Positions 22,945 through 38,668 of a DNA stretch of 64,000 nt are shown in pieces; the first letter of the stretch is position 1, and each line of letters starts with the position of its first letter. Under the pieces are notes generated by a model. The model worked only from the letters and a program-made list of their open reading frames with translations, did no database searches and was not told the origin of the DNA. Source of the DNA: Branchiostoma lanceolatum (taxonomy: Eukaryota; Chordata; Leptocardii; Amphioxiformes; Branchiostomatidae). The position numbers were made by a program, and so were the translations under genes. Location of the stretch: NCBI RefSeq assembly GCF_035083965.1, contig NC_089724.1, positions 19,238,974 to 19,302,973 on the forward strand, given 5' to 3'.

Positions 22945-23110
22945 GATTCGAATGTGTGCCCCAGAATCAAGTGGTTCTGGGTTCAAACCCCTAACATGCC
23001 CCGATGTTGTGCCTTTGGGAAAGGTGCTTTACACAAATTCTCTCACTTCACTGAGGTGGAAATGAGTACCCTAGCTTGACTTGAACGTCCCTTGGATAGG
23101 ACCTCCCATG
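22945..23110 (+). repeat. tRNA-derived SINE copy
   Basis: A B-box-like GGTTCAAACCC sits in 'tctgggttcaaacccctaac', followed by 'gtgcctttgggaaaggtgct' and 'ctcacttcactgaggtggaa'. It shares its body with the fragment at 14545-14660. The A-box is unclear. It lies just downstream of opsin 2. Confidence 0.5.
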
Positions 23111-23149
23111 CATGAGCCCGTTAGAGACCGGATACACTTATTTGAAACA

Positions 23150-23420
23150 GTGTGACAGTGGGGGTTCAAGCGCCTCCAACTGTCCAGTCTAACTGGTCGC
23201 GACCTTTTAGCGTAGTGGTTAAGGCGTGCGTGCCTGTGATCTAGGCTGCCGGTTTCGGCGTGAGTTCGAATCTCGGTTGGGGTCACTTCTGTTTCTACTC
23301 GCTCCTTTGATTTGTTTCACTGGTTCCCACACCGGCCCTGTGAGCCTGGCAAACGTGTGCCACACAGGGAAGATCGAACTCGGAGATTCGAGGACGAATC
23401 TTAAAAAGAAAAGGGGGAGT
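23150..23420 (+). repeat. LTR-like unit with tRNA-like internal promoter, copy 1, plus retroelement 3' internal remnant
   Basis: It begins 'gtgacagtgggggttcaag'. The tRNA-like part has an A-box TAGCGTAGTGG (23208-23218) and a B-box GAGTTCGAATCTC (23262-23274). After about 23320 it differs from copy 2 and carries 'gattcgaggacgaatcttaa' and a purine-rich run AAAAAGAAAAGGGGGAGTAG. This looks like the polypurine tract that precedes the 3' LTR of Ty3/gypsy-type elements. Confidence 0.5.
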
Positions 23421-23700
23421 AGTGTAACAGTGGGGGTTCAAGCGCCTCCAACTGACCAGTCTAACTGGTCGCGACCTTTTAGCCTAGTGGTTAAGGCGTG
23501 CGTGCCTGTGATCTGGGCTGCCGGTTTCGGCGTGGGTTCGAATCTCGGTTGGGATCACTTGTTTCTACTCGCTCCTTTGATTTGTTTCAACAGCCGGGGC
23601 CCTTCCCAGTGTGAGTGAATAAAAAATGTTGTAATTCAATTATATTATCTAATGCATTCAGCCCATGTTGGGCATGAATATGGAATAAAGTTCATTGTCA
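23421..23700 (+). repeat. LTR-like unit with tRNA-like internal promoter, copy 2
   Basis: It starts TGTAACAGTGGGGGTTCAAG directly after the purine tract and repeats about 160 bp of copy 1 with few differences. The A-box is TAGCCTAGTGG (23480-23490) and the B-box GGGTTCGAATCTC (23533-23545). The tail has 'gtgagtgaataaaaaatg' and 'gaataaagttcattgtca'. The placement after a polypurine tract supports a 3' LTR; the internal tRNA-like part supports a SINE. I cannot decide between them. Confidence 0.5.
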
Positions 23701-24499
23701 ATGTCATTGTATGTCAACGAACAGGTATTGAAACTTTGCTCATTTCGTCATGATGATATAGACATGGTTACTAGTAGCAACGTAGTAAAGTAGACGTCGT
23801 TTTGACGCGTGTTGAAGTCTGATTCTGTGCTGTTAACTTATTTACTGCTCTTAATCGTATCTAATTCGTCTGTCAACTCTGCACTATGTTTTGACTAACG
23901 CTGTAACGTTCTAATTTGATTATGAGCTCATGATTTCTAGTACCGTCTAGTCTTGTGGCATAGTCTATGGCTTTGTATCTGATTATGATCCTTTCCAAAT
24001 TCGCTGTCTCCAAAAAACTTAATCACAACTTAAAACTATGTACTGTGAGCGTGAAAAGTAGGCGATTAAAATATTGTACTTGATGGTAATTGCATCTGAA
24101 GAATCCGTTTGTGACTTCTTACTTGGAAATGAAATAACAAACAAGTCCTTCCGAAAGCTCTGTTCTGATTATCTATTCACACGTTGTATGATTTGAATAC
24201 AAGGTGGTCGCTGTCCATAGAACAATGGCGTTTATCATGATTCAGCAGCACCATGATTTAGCTTAGATCACAAACACTAATCACAGGAAAGATCTGGATC
24301 TAGCCTTTGATCGTTTACCAATTCTTCAACAGAGAAAAACAGAGCAACTCATCTGGTAGCTCCCTTTTAAAGTGTAGATTACGAACGTGTGCGACCCATG
24401 GCCGAGGCGTCAAGATCCTCCTGTTTCTGCTCGTCACACAATTGCTTATTTACTTCACACAATTGATGGAATCAACACTTTGGGGTACTTTGTAGATAT

Positions 24500-24505
24500 T
24501 TTATT
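24500..24505 (-). terminator. Poly(A) signal of the carboxypeptidase gene
   Basis: AATAAA on the minus strand, 69 nt after the stop codon at 24574. Confidence 0.55.
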
Positions 24506-24573
24506 TTGTGGCACAGCCACGCGACAATTCAAATTCAGATTGTGATGTCGAGACTTGTTCAGGTGACGTGAGT

Positions 24574-29205
<4,632 letters not shown>

Positions 29206-29260
29206 CTTACCTTTGTTACGTTTACCTAAAGTATGGGCCGCCTGAACTGTTCCCATGCAC

Positions 29261-29267
29261 CTTTATA
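29261..29267 (-). promoter_or_regulatory. TATA box of the carboxypeptidase gene
   Basis: TATAAAG on the minus strand, 56 nt upstream of the chosen ATG. It predicts transcription starting near 29235, downstream of the alternative in-frame ATG at 29256. Confidence 0.55.
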
Positions 29268-29993
29268 CCGCGCTGGGTGAGCAGTTAGTTCCGGACTCAC
29301 ACCCTACACGCACACATCCTCACACATACGCACAGGACAGAACTTTGTTTGCAAATTCGTTACTTTTTAACAATTTTTACTTTTTCACTGATAACGTTAA
29401 ACACAAATTAGGAAGGAGAAAGAAATGTAAGTTTTACAAATTGGTACATGTTTTATGATCTCACAGGCAACCCCACATGGTCATGAAGATTTTAAGATTG
29501 TGTTTGAGAAGTATTCACTATGGCAAACGTTTATGGAACCAATGCGGGTGAATGCGATAAGGAACCTCTTACTCTTAAAATAGTGTGAGAAATACAGATA
29601 TGGAAACAGGTGCTACAACTCTCCAATGAGGCAGTTATTTCACATGTAAAAAGTATTTGGTAAAGCTTTCCTGTGGGTCACCATGCCATGTTTTTACCCG
29701 TTGAGAAGTTCTTGTCAATGTTTATCCATTGTAACATTCTCCCTCTTGATCTCTTCAGAAATCTTGCGGAGAACGTAATGGAGCAAACAAAACAGATCGC
29801 CCTTCCCTTCTAATTTGACTATTTGTGAAGATTATTTTTGCCTTAATTATCTGAGTCGGTAAACATGATGACGCAAAGAATTGCATATTTAGAACTGCTG
29901 ATTCTTCATCAGCCTATGAATAGGCAACTGTGTCTACATCGTCTTCCGGCCAAGGTTGGAAATGACGCAGCTGCATGCGGCGAGTGGTGTGTC

Positions 29994-30051
<58 letters not shown>

Positions 30052-30293
30052 TGTGTGTGTGTGTGCGAGTGAATGAGCGTGTGTGTGTGTGTGTTTGTGT
30101 GTGTTTGTGTGTGTCTGTGTCTGTGTGTGTGTGTTTGTGTGTGTGTTTGTGTTGTGTGTGTGTGTGTTGTGTGTGTGTGTGTGTGTGTGAGAGCGAGCGA
30201 GCGAGTGTGTGTGTGTGTGTGTTTTGTGTTGTGTGTGTGTGCGAGTGAATGTGTGTGTGTGTGTGTGTTGTGTGTGTGTGTGTGCGAGTGAAT

Positions 30294-30332
<39 letters not shown>

Positions 30333-30380
30333 TGTGTGTGTGTGTCTGTGTCTGTGTGTGTTTGTGCGCGCGCGTGCGTG
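29994..30380. repeat. Long (GT)n/(CA)n microsatellite
   Basis: Nearly 390 bp of GT repeats with minor interruptions such as GCGAGTGAATGAG that themselves recur (30064, 30240, 30284). It lies 730 bp upstream of the carboxypeptidase promoter. The His/Thr- and Val/Cys-rich ORFs here are artefacts of the repeat. Confidence 0.95.
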
Positions 30381-30539
30381 CGTGTGGTGATTGGTAGTGT
30401 GTGTGGCTGAGTGCATGACTGGATATTGTCCTTGGTGCTGAACAGACAGGATCCTACCACCCTGTGTGAGGACCTGCACCACGCACCTAACATGAACCAC
30501 GGCCATCTGCACATTGCCCTCTCTCCTGTTCACATTTAA

Positions 30540-32140
30540 GAAAGAAACAAGAGTTCGGAAATATTTTGAGCCTTTGTAGGTTTATTGTTTTATCTTGTCT
30601 CATTGATGATACAAATAAGTCTATGATTAGCATAATCTATTCTAAATGATGGTCTTGTCTACCAAAATCACATATATTACATGTGTAAAAGTCCTTTCTT
30701 TGGGCAGAATACCAGCTTCATAGATTATGTAAATGACTTGCACATTTACATAATCTATACATAGTGATGTACACATTCAATTAACTTACACATGTCACGA
30801 AGTATATAATTCCCACCATTCACCAAATGAAATATGGCACTTTCCCATTAATTATGCCCTTATTTGCACAATTGGTATGCGTAGATGTTCCAGCTACTAT
30901 AAACTACATATGTCATATGTATTAAGGTCTTATCATGGAAAACACAGCAAATATTGATTTTCCTCATTAATTATGCAAATGAGGCTTACTTTGCACAATT
31001 TGGGAAATCGGCAAATACCGACAATAGAACGAATCTCGGAGGTACAAACAATATGCTGCTGGAAGCAGCAGCATGGTGAGAAGTATTAACGGTAGCAGCC
31101 GATTTTGAAGGAAATTCCACCGAAAGGAATTATGGGCTATAAAACTTCTCCAGTCTTTACCTTTGACCCGTCTGTTCTTCCGGGTTCCAAATCAGCCTGT
31201 GACGCGTCATCCGGAAATACCCTTATACCACAGATTCAGCTCAGTGACAAGGAATGTTGACCAAATATTCACGGGATTGCAGGTCAAGATCGTCGGAGAA
31301 TGGGTGTGATGAAGATTCTACACCCCCTAAGGCATGCCTTTTTTGTTAAACCCAAGCTGCATCTTTTTTTGCTATGGTGATTTCTATGCACACCAGGCTT
31401 CGGAGTCACATGCGTCGTGCGATTTTTGTCGAAGGATTTTAAGCTACCAGCAACCAGAACGACAGCTGAATTTTGTATGATACATCCACGACTGATATTA
31501 GAATGTCTCCAATCTGTTGTCGTAAAACCACGGTACGACCAAGAAACCTCCTTGATACGACGGGCCGTTAAACGCACGTAACATTATCATGATGATGATT
31601 GTGACTGTGGCCCCTGTAGTTTTGCCTTGCAAACAGCGAAATCAGGGGGGTCAAGTCAAGTATGTGAGTATGTAGGAGGTATGTGAGTGGTTTGAAAGGG
31701 ATGAAAAGTACATCGGTACAGAAATTGCAAACCACGGCCAAGTAATAAAACGGTCAATTACGGTAAATGACCTCCCACTCTTCTCTGCTGATACGTAGCG
31801 TCGTAGCAAGGAGGTTATACATAAACTCCTTGGTCGTAGCTAATGATTGTTAACGCCCCCCCCCCCCTCCCAGTGCCACAACAGACGGCCCCATGCAACA
31901 TTTCCTTTCACATTTTAATGCATCCTTTACCTTAAGGTAAAAGCCCACAGTCAACTCAGCTATCAATACTTAATGTTAGACTCCAATGTGCACGCGAATG
32001 TTCTGGAAGAACAGAGCAGACAAAATGAAAAAGCCCCAAGGTTTCGGTGAGTCATCGACATGAAAAAAAAGCCTCAGAAATTTCCAGTGTCACAAAGCAG
32101 TTGGAAAGAAATACCACAATTACGTAATAAATCACTCTGT
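30540..32140. other. Gene-free stretch with family X-like AT-rich fragments
   Basis: Around 30700-31030 there is 'atgtaaatgacttgcacatt' and 'aattatgcaaatgaggctta' type sequence resembling repeat family X. No exon, RNA gene or clear element was recognised further on. A C-run lies at about 31856-31867. Confidence 0.4.
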
Positions 32141-32320
32141 GTTGGTTAACATTGACTTGTCTCCGTAGGCAAAATACACAACAAAGCATGCATGGAATAT
32201 CACACCCCTATTGAAATGATATAGTTTTGCAATTGAACCGGCAATACATTGCACACAAAACGGTGAGTGTAACATGATCCCCGTTTCTTGTTACATCGGC
32301 GGGCAAGTTTTTGGCACACA

Positions 32321-32640
32321 GCATAGTTTCGATGAGATGGTCTGGTTTCTATGCGGAAATTTCCAACCAATCAGCAACAATTAATATTGTTGTTGTGAAA
32401 GCCTGGTTTCTATGCGAAAATTTCCAACCAATCAGCAACTGGTGAAATTGTTGTTGGGAAACTTTCGGAAAACCCCGACTATGAATAGATAAGGTGTAAT
32501 GTCACCGTGACCGGTGCAAAAGATCCAACCAATCAGCAACAGGCGTTGTTGTTGTGAAACCTTCGGGAAAACCCGGCTATGAATAAGCTATACGTAATGC
32601 TGCCGTGTCCGGTATATAAAACACCGTCACCGCACGTCAA
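32321..32640 (+). promoter_or_regulatory. Promoter of small gene 1: three CCAAT units plus TATA box
   Basis: CCAATCAGCAAC occurs three times (CCAAT at 32367, 32428, 32529). Each is preceded by AT-rich or 'ctatgcg' sequence and followed by 'ttgttgttg' and a 'gaaacctt..ggaaa' motif. Then come 'ctatgaataagc', 'tacgtaatgctg' and a TATA box TATATAAA at 32613-32620. GGAAATTTCC (32355-32364) and TTCGGGAA (32562-32569) fit the heat-shock-element half-site pair spacing. The same order of motifs recurs in the other promoters of this array. Confidence 0.7.
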
Positions 32641-33126
32641 TCCACCCACTTACTCCGACCATTTGCTGGAGAAAGTCTTGCCAACTCTGCGAAAACGTGT
32701 TTAAAGCCCGACGAGAATTAAAACAGGTTCGTAGTTCTCTCCTATGGTGGCAAGTTTAGGTTCAAGATTTACTAGGCTGTTGCAAGTTTCTTACAGCTGC
32801 GACATGAATTTAGACTTTGACTCCAGTAATTATGGTCAGTAGGGGATATGGCGTGAATGCATGTAACAAAATGCAATCTTCCCTTCGACGTTTTGCCATT
32901 ACTGTATCATTTGCACGTGGAATTTTTCTGGCCAATTTTTTTCGCATCATTTCAGCTGGCGCCGATGCGGCCCATCACAGCTTGCCACTCTCTTCTCACT
33001 CTCAGTGCTTGCTCCTTGCTGGTGCAGCTCAACCCTCTAAGTCTCACATAGCTTTGTTTCAATCACTGGCGAATTTCAAAGAGAGTAACAGAGGGTAACA
33101 TTACATTTCAGACCGAGAAAAGCGAT

Positions 33127-33588
33127 ATGTCGGACCCCAAGGCGAACATGGACAACAAGTCCGACCAGTGCAACCCCAACAACCCCAAGTACGAGGGGCA
33201 CGAGAAGGTAGGCAATTCACAGCTAGTTTACAAAGTCAACTTCAGAATGTAAAATGGTGTATAGCGTGAATGGATTAGGAAATAATTCAGCACATGATTG
33301 TTCTATCTGCTCCAGACATGCCAGAAGGACATGAATTGCATAGGAACATGGGGTCAACTTTGTTTCCTTGTCGATAGACGTGCATAGCAGTTTTCTGAAT
33401 GGTCGCCAAGTTTACCGTTGCAAATTACAATCAACAAACGTGATCCTGTTCCTACTTTAGCCGCTTGTACCCAAAATTGAACTTGTATTTTGCAGGGCTA
33501 CAGCGGAACTGGGGACAAAGCTGACAAAGATAACCATGGCAACCAGCTCAACCCCAACAACGAGCGTTTCCAGCCTAAGAAGCCGTAA
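33127..33588 (+). CDS. Small gene 1: 57-aa hydrophilic protein with two NPNN repeats
   Basis: Unknown function. Coding exons 33127-33207 and 33496-33588 (GTAGGC donor, TGCAG acceptor, phase 0). A 5' untranslated exon is predicted from about 32640 to 32726, spliced to 33112. The protein starts MSDPKANMDNKSDQ and has no hydrophobic stretch, signal peptide or known domain. It has two copies of a DNxxxQxNPNN(x2)(Y/F) unit, one per coding exon (DNKSDQCNPNNPKY and DNHGNQLNPNNERF), joined by GHEKGYSGTGDKAD. One Cys, none expected to be structural. It is rich in Asn, Lys, Asp and Pro, which suggests a disordered protein (inference). The reading is supported by a duplicate at 35264-35773 that keeps exon structure and motif while other positions differ. 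Confidence 0.75.
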
Positions 33589-34075
33589 AGGGCACGATGG
33601 GAACCTCTTCACGACGCCTGCTGGCTTTCCATATAGCGTTGCATAGCGTTCATATGAAGAAAATGTAGATGTATCGATTCATAATCTAAAGTAGCATAGA
33701 TTGTTTTAGGCAAAATTTCAGGTCGCAAACACTAATACATTGTTTTAAGTGCCTACTGTAAGTTCAAGCAAAAAGTTGGCACCCTGCATGCAACATAACG
33801 TTACATGTAAACCGGTTATCATCTGATTACAGAAATCTCCATGCCCATGTTATAGATGCTATTGACTTAAATCATGCCTACTTGAGCGTAACACGTTGTA
33901 CTTTTGTATTCCCCCCGCCCCGAGACTTTAATAGTATTATATAACTATAGATTGCAGAGGCCTATATCTTGAGAGTGCATGCGATGCATCCTACTAAGGA
34001 GTAAATTCCGAATTGAATATAACAACAAAAATACGAATGTAAAGCAACATCTATCACTTTTTACAAAGATTATAT

Positions 34076-34380
34076 GACCTGGATACCAAGACTTAAGGAC
34101 CTACATCTGGTGTATGTTCCAGAGAATTGCACATTTGAACCCTACCTAACTCGCCTGCTTGCAGAAAACTGCATATTTTGGTGCTTCTTGGTGTTTATTT
34201 CCTAATAGTCTTGAATATACAAAAGCTTGCTTGATCAATGAAACAACATCCCATGATGTATTTATTGTGTGTCTTATTACTTACATGTAAATATGGCTGC
34301 TCCCTGTTTACCGCTAGTGTGTATCATAATTAGCACACATATACAAAACTACCACAAACTTTGTTGAACTTGAACACGAC
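34076..34380. repeat. Array spacer block, copy 1
   Basis: The segment with 'gcctgcttgcagaaaactgc', 'acaacatcccatgatgtatt' and 'cttattacttacatgtaaat' is repeated at 36535-36890, and its end at about 43390-43550. It always leads into an orphan promoter copy. It marks the segmental duplication that built the array. Confidence 0.6.
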
Positions 34381-34381
34381 G

Positions 34382-34560
34382 TCGTTTCGATGAGATGGCC
34401 TGGTGTCTAAGCAAATTTTTCTAACCAATCAGCAACTTGCGAGCCTTCGGAAATACCCGACAATGAGTAGGCTACCGTGTGGGGTATATAAACAACAACG
34501 AACATAAAAGGTGGCGTGACTTTCATGCCACACAAGGCGGCTAGCTAGTGAGTTACCACC
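34382..34560 (+). promoter_or_regulatory. Orphan promoter copy between small genes 1 and 2
   Basis: It shares 'cgatgagatggcctgg', CCAATCAGCAAC (CCAAT at 34425-34429), 'gagccttcggaaatacccga' and TATATAAA (34485-34492), in the order of the gene promoters. It is followed by 'ggcggctagctag' and no exon that matches the four small genes. The next real promoter is 360 bp on. Whether it is transcribed is unknown. Confidence 0.55.
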
Positions 34561-34849
34561 AGTCTGGGACTTTCTTCACCTGCCCTTTACGTGTTAATGG
34601 AAAAGTACCCAAATGCTCTATGGAACTCGTTTGGAAAAATCTATATGCCATACGTATGGTCGAGAAACATTGATTTGTCTCCGTAGGCAAAATGCACAGC
34701 AAAGCATGAAATATTACACCCTTGTTGAAATGATATAGTTTTACAAAATTGAATCGACAGTTTGCACACAAAATAGTGACTCAGTAACATGATTCTCGTA
34801 CCTTGTTACATCGGCGTACATAAACAACTTTTTGGCACACAACATAGTT

Positions 34850-34985
34850 TCGATGAGGTGGCTTGATTTCTATGCGAAACTTCCAGCCAATCAGCAACAG
34901 TTGTTGTTGTGAAACCTTTGGAAATACCAGTCTATGAATAGGCCCTACGTAATGCTACTGTGTCAGGTACAGTATATATAACACG
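34850..34985 (+). promoter_or_regulatory. Promoter of small gene 2
   Basis: CCAATCAGCAAC (CCAAT at 34887-34891) with one unit only, 'ttgttgttgtgaaacctttg', 'ctatgaatagg', 'tacgtaatgct' and TATA sequence TATATATA at 34973-34980. GAAACTTC at 34876-34883 fits a heat-shock-type half-site pair. A 5' untranslated exon follows, ending at 35064 (GTACGT donor). Confidence 0.65.
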
Positions 34986-35263
34986 CTGTCACCGTAAATC
35001 CCCACACTTACTCTGAAATCTTGCCAGAGAAAGTCCTCCCAACTTTGTGAAAACGACAAAAGAGGTACGTAACGTTTAGTTCTTTCCTATGTTTGCAAAA
35101 TTATGTTCCAGATTTAGTCAGATTTATTCAAGTCTTTACTGGTGTGACATGAAATTGAGACTCAGACTGTACACCATATCTTATGCATTTGGACTAGTTT
35201 CCGACTAATTTCTAAGAGAGTAACAAAACGTATATTTCATGATCAGACCCAGCACAGTCTAAG

Positions 35264-35773
35264 ATGTCCGACCGCGAGGCAAAGGCTAGCTTGGACAACA
35301 AGTCCAACCAAGACAACCCCAACAACCCTAACTACCAGGGGCACGAGAAGGTAAGCAATCAACAACTCGTAGGGTTGTCACGGTCTACTAAGTCAACGAC
35401 AGAATGGAAACTGCTGCACGTAAATTGATTGGGAAATAGTTCATCGCGTGATTGTTCTATATACTCCAGGAGAAGAATTGGGGGTACTTTGAATTTGTTT
35501 GTTGTACCTTTGGTGGCGGTCACCTTTGTATCCGAGTTGATTGAGGATACTAGTAACCTGTATGGCAGTTTTCTGAATGGTCGCCAGGTTTACCATTTTG
35601 CAAAACACAATCAACAAACGTGATCCAGATCCTACTTTTAGCCGCTTGTACCCAAATTTTGAACTTATATTTTGTAGGGCTATGGCGGAACTGGGGACAA
35701 GCCTGACCTCGACAACCACAGCAATCAGAAGAACCCGAACAACGAGCTCTACCAGGAACCCAAGAAGAAGTGA
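35264..35773 (+). CDS. Small gene 2: 60-aa hydrophilic protein with two NPNN repeats (paralog of gene 1)
   Basis: Coding exons 35264-35350 and 35678-35773, phase 0, GTAAGC donor and TGTAG acceptor. The coding exon begins at 35247. The units are DNKSNQDNPNNPNY and DNHSNQKNPNNELY, with linker GHEKGYGGTGDKPDL and a Lys-rich end (EPKKK). It matches gene 1 in exon layout, in the intron text before exon 3 and in the 3' untranslated start ('cttcttcacgacgcc'). It lacks the single Cys of gene 1. Many differences from gene 1 are third-base or conservative, which supports real coding. Function unknown; a soluble, probably disordered protein. Confidence 0.77.
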
Positions 35774-36534
35774 CGGGCACGGTGGAAACTTCTTCACGAC
35801 GCCCCCTGCTGGCTTTGCTCCGCACTATTGCTGAATTACAGCACACCGTTCATTCTTGTCAATGTTCATTTGAAGCAAAGATGATATATACAGATTCATA
35901 ATCTGAAGTAGCATATATTCTTTTAAACAGACAAATCTTTACGTCGAAAGTTAAGAATGTAAATCAGATCTATCGTGTTTTTTTTCAGAAGGAGTCAATT
36001 CCACATTACCGTGTGGGTGTTTGTTTGTAGCCCTTTGTTCTAACATTTTCAAAACCTTAATTTGTAACAATCTGACGGAGATAAGTAACTGTAAAAAAAA
36101 ATTCTAACATTAAATGATGTTCTAAATATTTTCTACCGTGTTCCAACATGTTAGAAAAGTTTATAACATTAAAATGTTATTTTCATTAGTTTCTATGTTG
36201 CACCATAGATTCACCATTTGCTCCAACATATTCCAGCATTCTAAAAACATGGTGAAACCTACTTTTATGGGGGGTAATAACCCAAATCAGCCATTTGAAA
36301 AATGTTGCAAATTGTTCCAACATGTCCCAACGGTGGAACAATCACACTTAAAAGTTGGAACTTGTTCTAGATAAATACATGTGTGTGCAGTTACTTTCAA
36401 AATATATAAATATTTTCAAACAGGTTCAAACTTTCATTTTTAATTGTTCGAACACTTTAGAGCTATTTTGACGGAAACATTCTTTTATCTAAAATAGTTG
36501 GAACTTATTACAAATATGGACTTGGAATTGACTT

Positions 36535-36890
36535 TATGACTTGCATATTAAGACAAAGGATATATATCTTATGCCTACTCCAGAAAATTGCATATTTCCA
36601 CTCTAGCTAACAAGCGAAACTCCTCTGCTTGCAGAAACCTGCATGTTTGTGTATTTCTTGGTGTGATTTGCTAATGGCGTTGAACACATTAAAGCTTGTT
36701 TGAGCGATGAAGCAACATCCCATGATGTATTTATTGCGTGCCCTATTACTTACATGTACATATGGTTGGTACCTGGTTACCGCAAGTGTGCTTTATGGTT
36801 AGTGACTACATGCAAAACGACGACAAGCATAACCGGCGAATGTAACATGACCTTCGAACTCAATTTGTTGCACTTGCACACGACGTTGTT
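36535..36890. repeat. Array spacer block, copy 2
   Basis: Repeats the block at 34076-34380: 'ctgcttgcagaaacctgcat', 'acaacatcccatgatgtatt', 'ctattacttacatgtacata'. It follows small gene 2 as copy 1 follows small gene 1. Confidence 0.6.
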
Positions 36891-36892
36891 TG

Positions 36893-36975
36893 GATGAGGC
36901 GGCCTAGTTTCTATACGAATTTTTCTAACCAATCAGTAACTTGCGGGACCTTCGGAAATACCCGACCATAAATAT
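36893..36975 (+). promoter_or_regulatory. Orphan promoter copy after small gene 2, truncated
   Basis: Has 'gaggcggcctagtttctat', CCAATCAGTAAC (CCAAT at 36929-36933) and 'gaccttcggaaatacccgac', then stops matching before the TATA box. No gene follows closely. Confidence 0.45.
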
Positions 36976-38493
36976 CATACATGATCCTGTTACTTCTTTC
37001 ATACAGCGTAATGCTTATAATGCAGCTGGTATGTACTATGTACTGACTTGATGAAGATGTGAAGGACTTCTTGATGTAAAGAAGGATTATTAGATTCCTT
37101 TCTTTTCATTTGGTGTGTTTGTATGTTTGTGTTGGTGTGTGTCCCTAGTTATTTCACTGTCAATATAGAGGCAGGTATTGGGAACATGAGTTCACCGCAA
37201 AGGTAGATTTTGGGAAGTAGAGTTCATACGGATAAAAGAACTAGTCGTTAACCAGGCATGCCGGAACGAACGTTCAGGTAAGGGGTCATCGGTAGAGGCT
37301 ACTAATTGAGAGGGAGGTATCGTTTCTGGTCTGTCTGTTTGTCTTTCAGTTTAGGCCACACTGACTCGATTATACGCATCACATCCGCGCGCGCATCCGA
37401 TGAAGGTTCGTCTGCTTCAAAAAGCAACCGTGCGACCCACTGTGCTTGCGACCATACTGTTAATAGTACAAAGAACCTGCAAGATGAGCAATTATATAAC
37501 GTTAATTGCAAAAATATCGAAAAATTGATTCTAATGTCATACAATGCCTCTTTTCCTATCGTAAAACGTACTGATATTGTCGTAAACGTCCTTGCACATA
37601 ATGTATTTCTAGCCTTGAGCGAAATTTTTCAAAGTCTTCCAAGAAAATGTGAAAGAGCAAAAAAAAAGAATGTATTGTTTGGTATACCATGTTCTATCAT
37701 TTCAGTTATTTCTAACGCCTTCCACCTAGAGTTCGTAATAGATGCGACTTTCTTTTGCCCAGCTTTGTGTTCGCACGCTTGCATCAATTTTGAGGATGTC
37801 ATCCACATAATCAAATCAGAGTGGCCTAATACATATTGTCCATGTGCTAGTCACGTTCACCGTGCAGTGACATGATCGAAGGAATCAATGGACACGTGTA
37901 ATATTAATCAAATCTTTTTAAAACAATTTATGAACTACAATTAAACGAGGCATACGAAAAACTCATGGAGAAATATTTCATGGATATGTAAGGTCTTCGA
38001 GCTCTTGTTTTCTACGTTCTCCTCATATTTCACAGTGACTAGTCCCACTTCGATTTTTCCCGCCAGCCACACACAAACACCGTCATGATGTGGAGGATGT
38101 AGATATTCTGTACAGAATACTTTCTGCCATACATATGTTTCAGCTGTCATTTCTATTTCCCTCATGGTGTTTTGGGACTGAGTACAACGGTAAAGTGTCT
38201 GTCTCAGACGGACGCGCGGGACGCCCGATCGTTCCCATGAATCATAGCGCCTTTCTCAGCGTTGGTACCATGATGGTATCCATGCTGTGACGTCATCACA
38301 ACCTGTTGCATGATTTATAAATGGAACTAGGTATCGTTTACCATGACTTCTATTCGAAACTTCATTCAAGCGACTTGCAATGTGGTAATTTCCCATTCTA
38401 TCTATAAATGTAATGCACACAAGGGAAAAACCAGGTTGTACCAGGCAAGTCTGAACTTGAACGTTGCTTTGATATCAGGCGATCTTATATCAA

Positions 38494-38668
38494 CCAATTA
38501 ACTTGGCTGGTCGATCTTAGTCACGTGTAAATCGTGGACCAATCAGCGATTTATACATAATGTGTATATAAGGAGACTTTGCCAGGTAACAACATCTGTT
38601 GTCCGAGCTAGCACTGTGCAACCAGTTAATCTTTCAACAGCAGAAATTCTTCGGTGAACAAACGTCAG
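38494..38668 (+). promoter_or_regulatory. Promoter and non-coding first exon of small gene 3
   Basis: CCAAT boxes at 38494-38498 and 38539-38543, a CACGTG E-box at 38522-38527, and a TATA box TATATAAG at 38565-38572. About 30 bp later an untranslated exon runs to 38668, ending 'gaacaaacgtcag' with a GTGAGG donor. The matching exon of small gene 4 ends 'gaacgaacgtcag' at 44381. Shared text between the two (for example 'tttgccag.taac') supports the start region. Confidence 0.6.

Noticed and set aside
23191..23290. Functional tRNA gene
   Set aside because: A and B boxes are present, but the stems do not form a proper cloverleaf by eye and the unit is duplicated with flanking repeat sequence; better explained as a tRNA-derived repeat.
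29206..29256. Alternative upstream ATG of the carboxypeptidase (17 extra residues)
   Set aside because: It lies next to the TATA box and would be upstream of the transcription start; the signal peptide begins at the ATG at 29205.
29909..30533. Long His/Thr-rich ORFs (up to 201 codons) on the minus strand
   Set aside because: They are translations of the CA microsatellite in several frames; no splice or start context supports coding.
37261..37281. 'gaacgaacgttcag' followed by a GTAAGG donor, like the first-exon ends of small genes 3 and 4
   Set aside because: No promoter motifs or further similarity upstream; could be a relic but is too short to support a call.
37306..37875. 189-codon ORF between small genes 2 and 3
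   Set aside because: No domain; part of it resembles non-coding text at 28740-28900, so it is probably repeat-derived.
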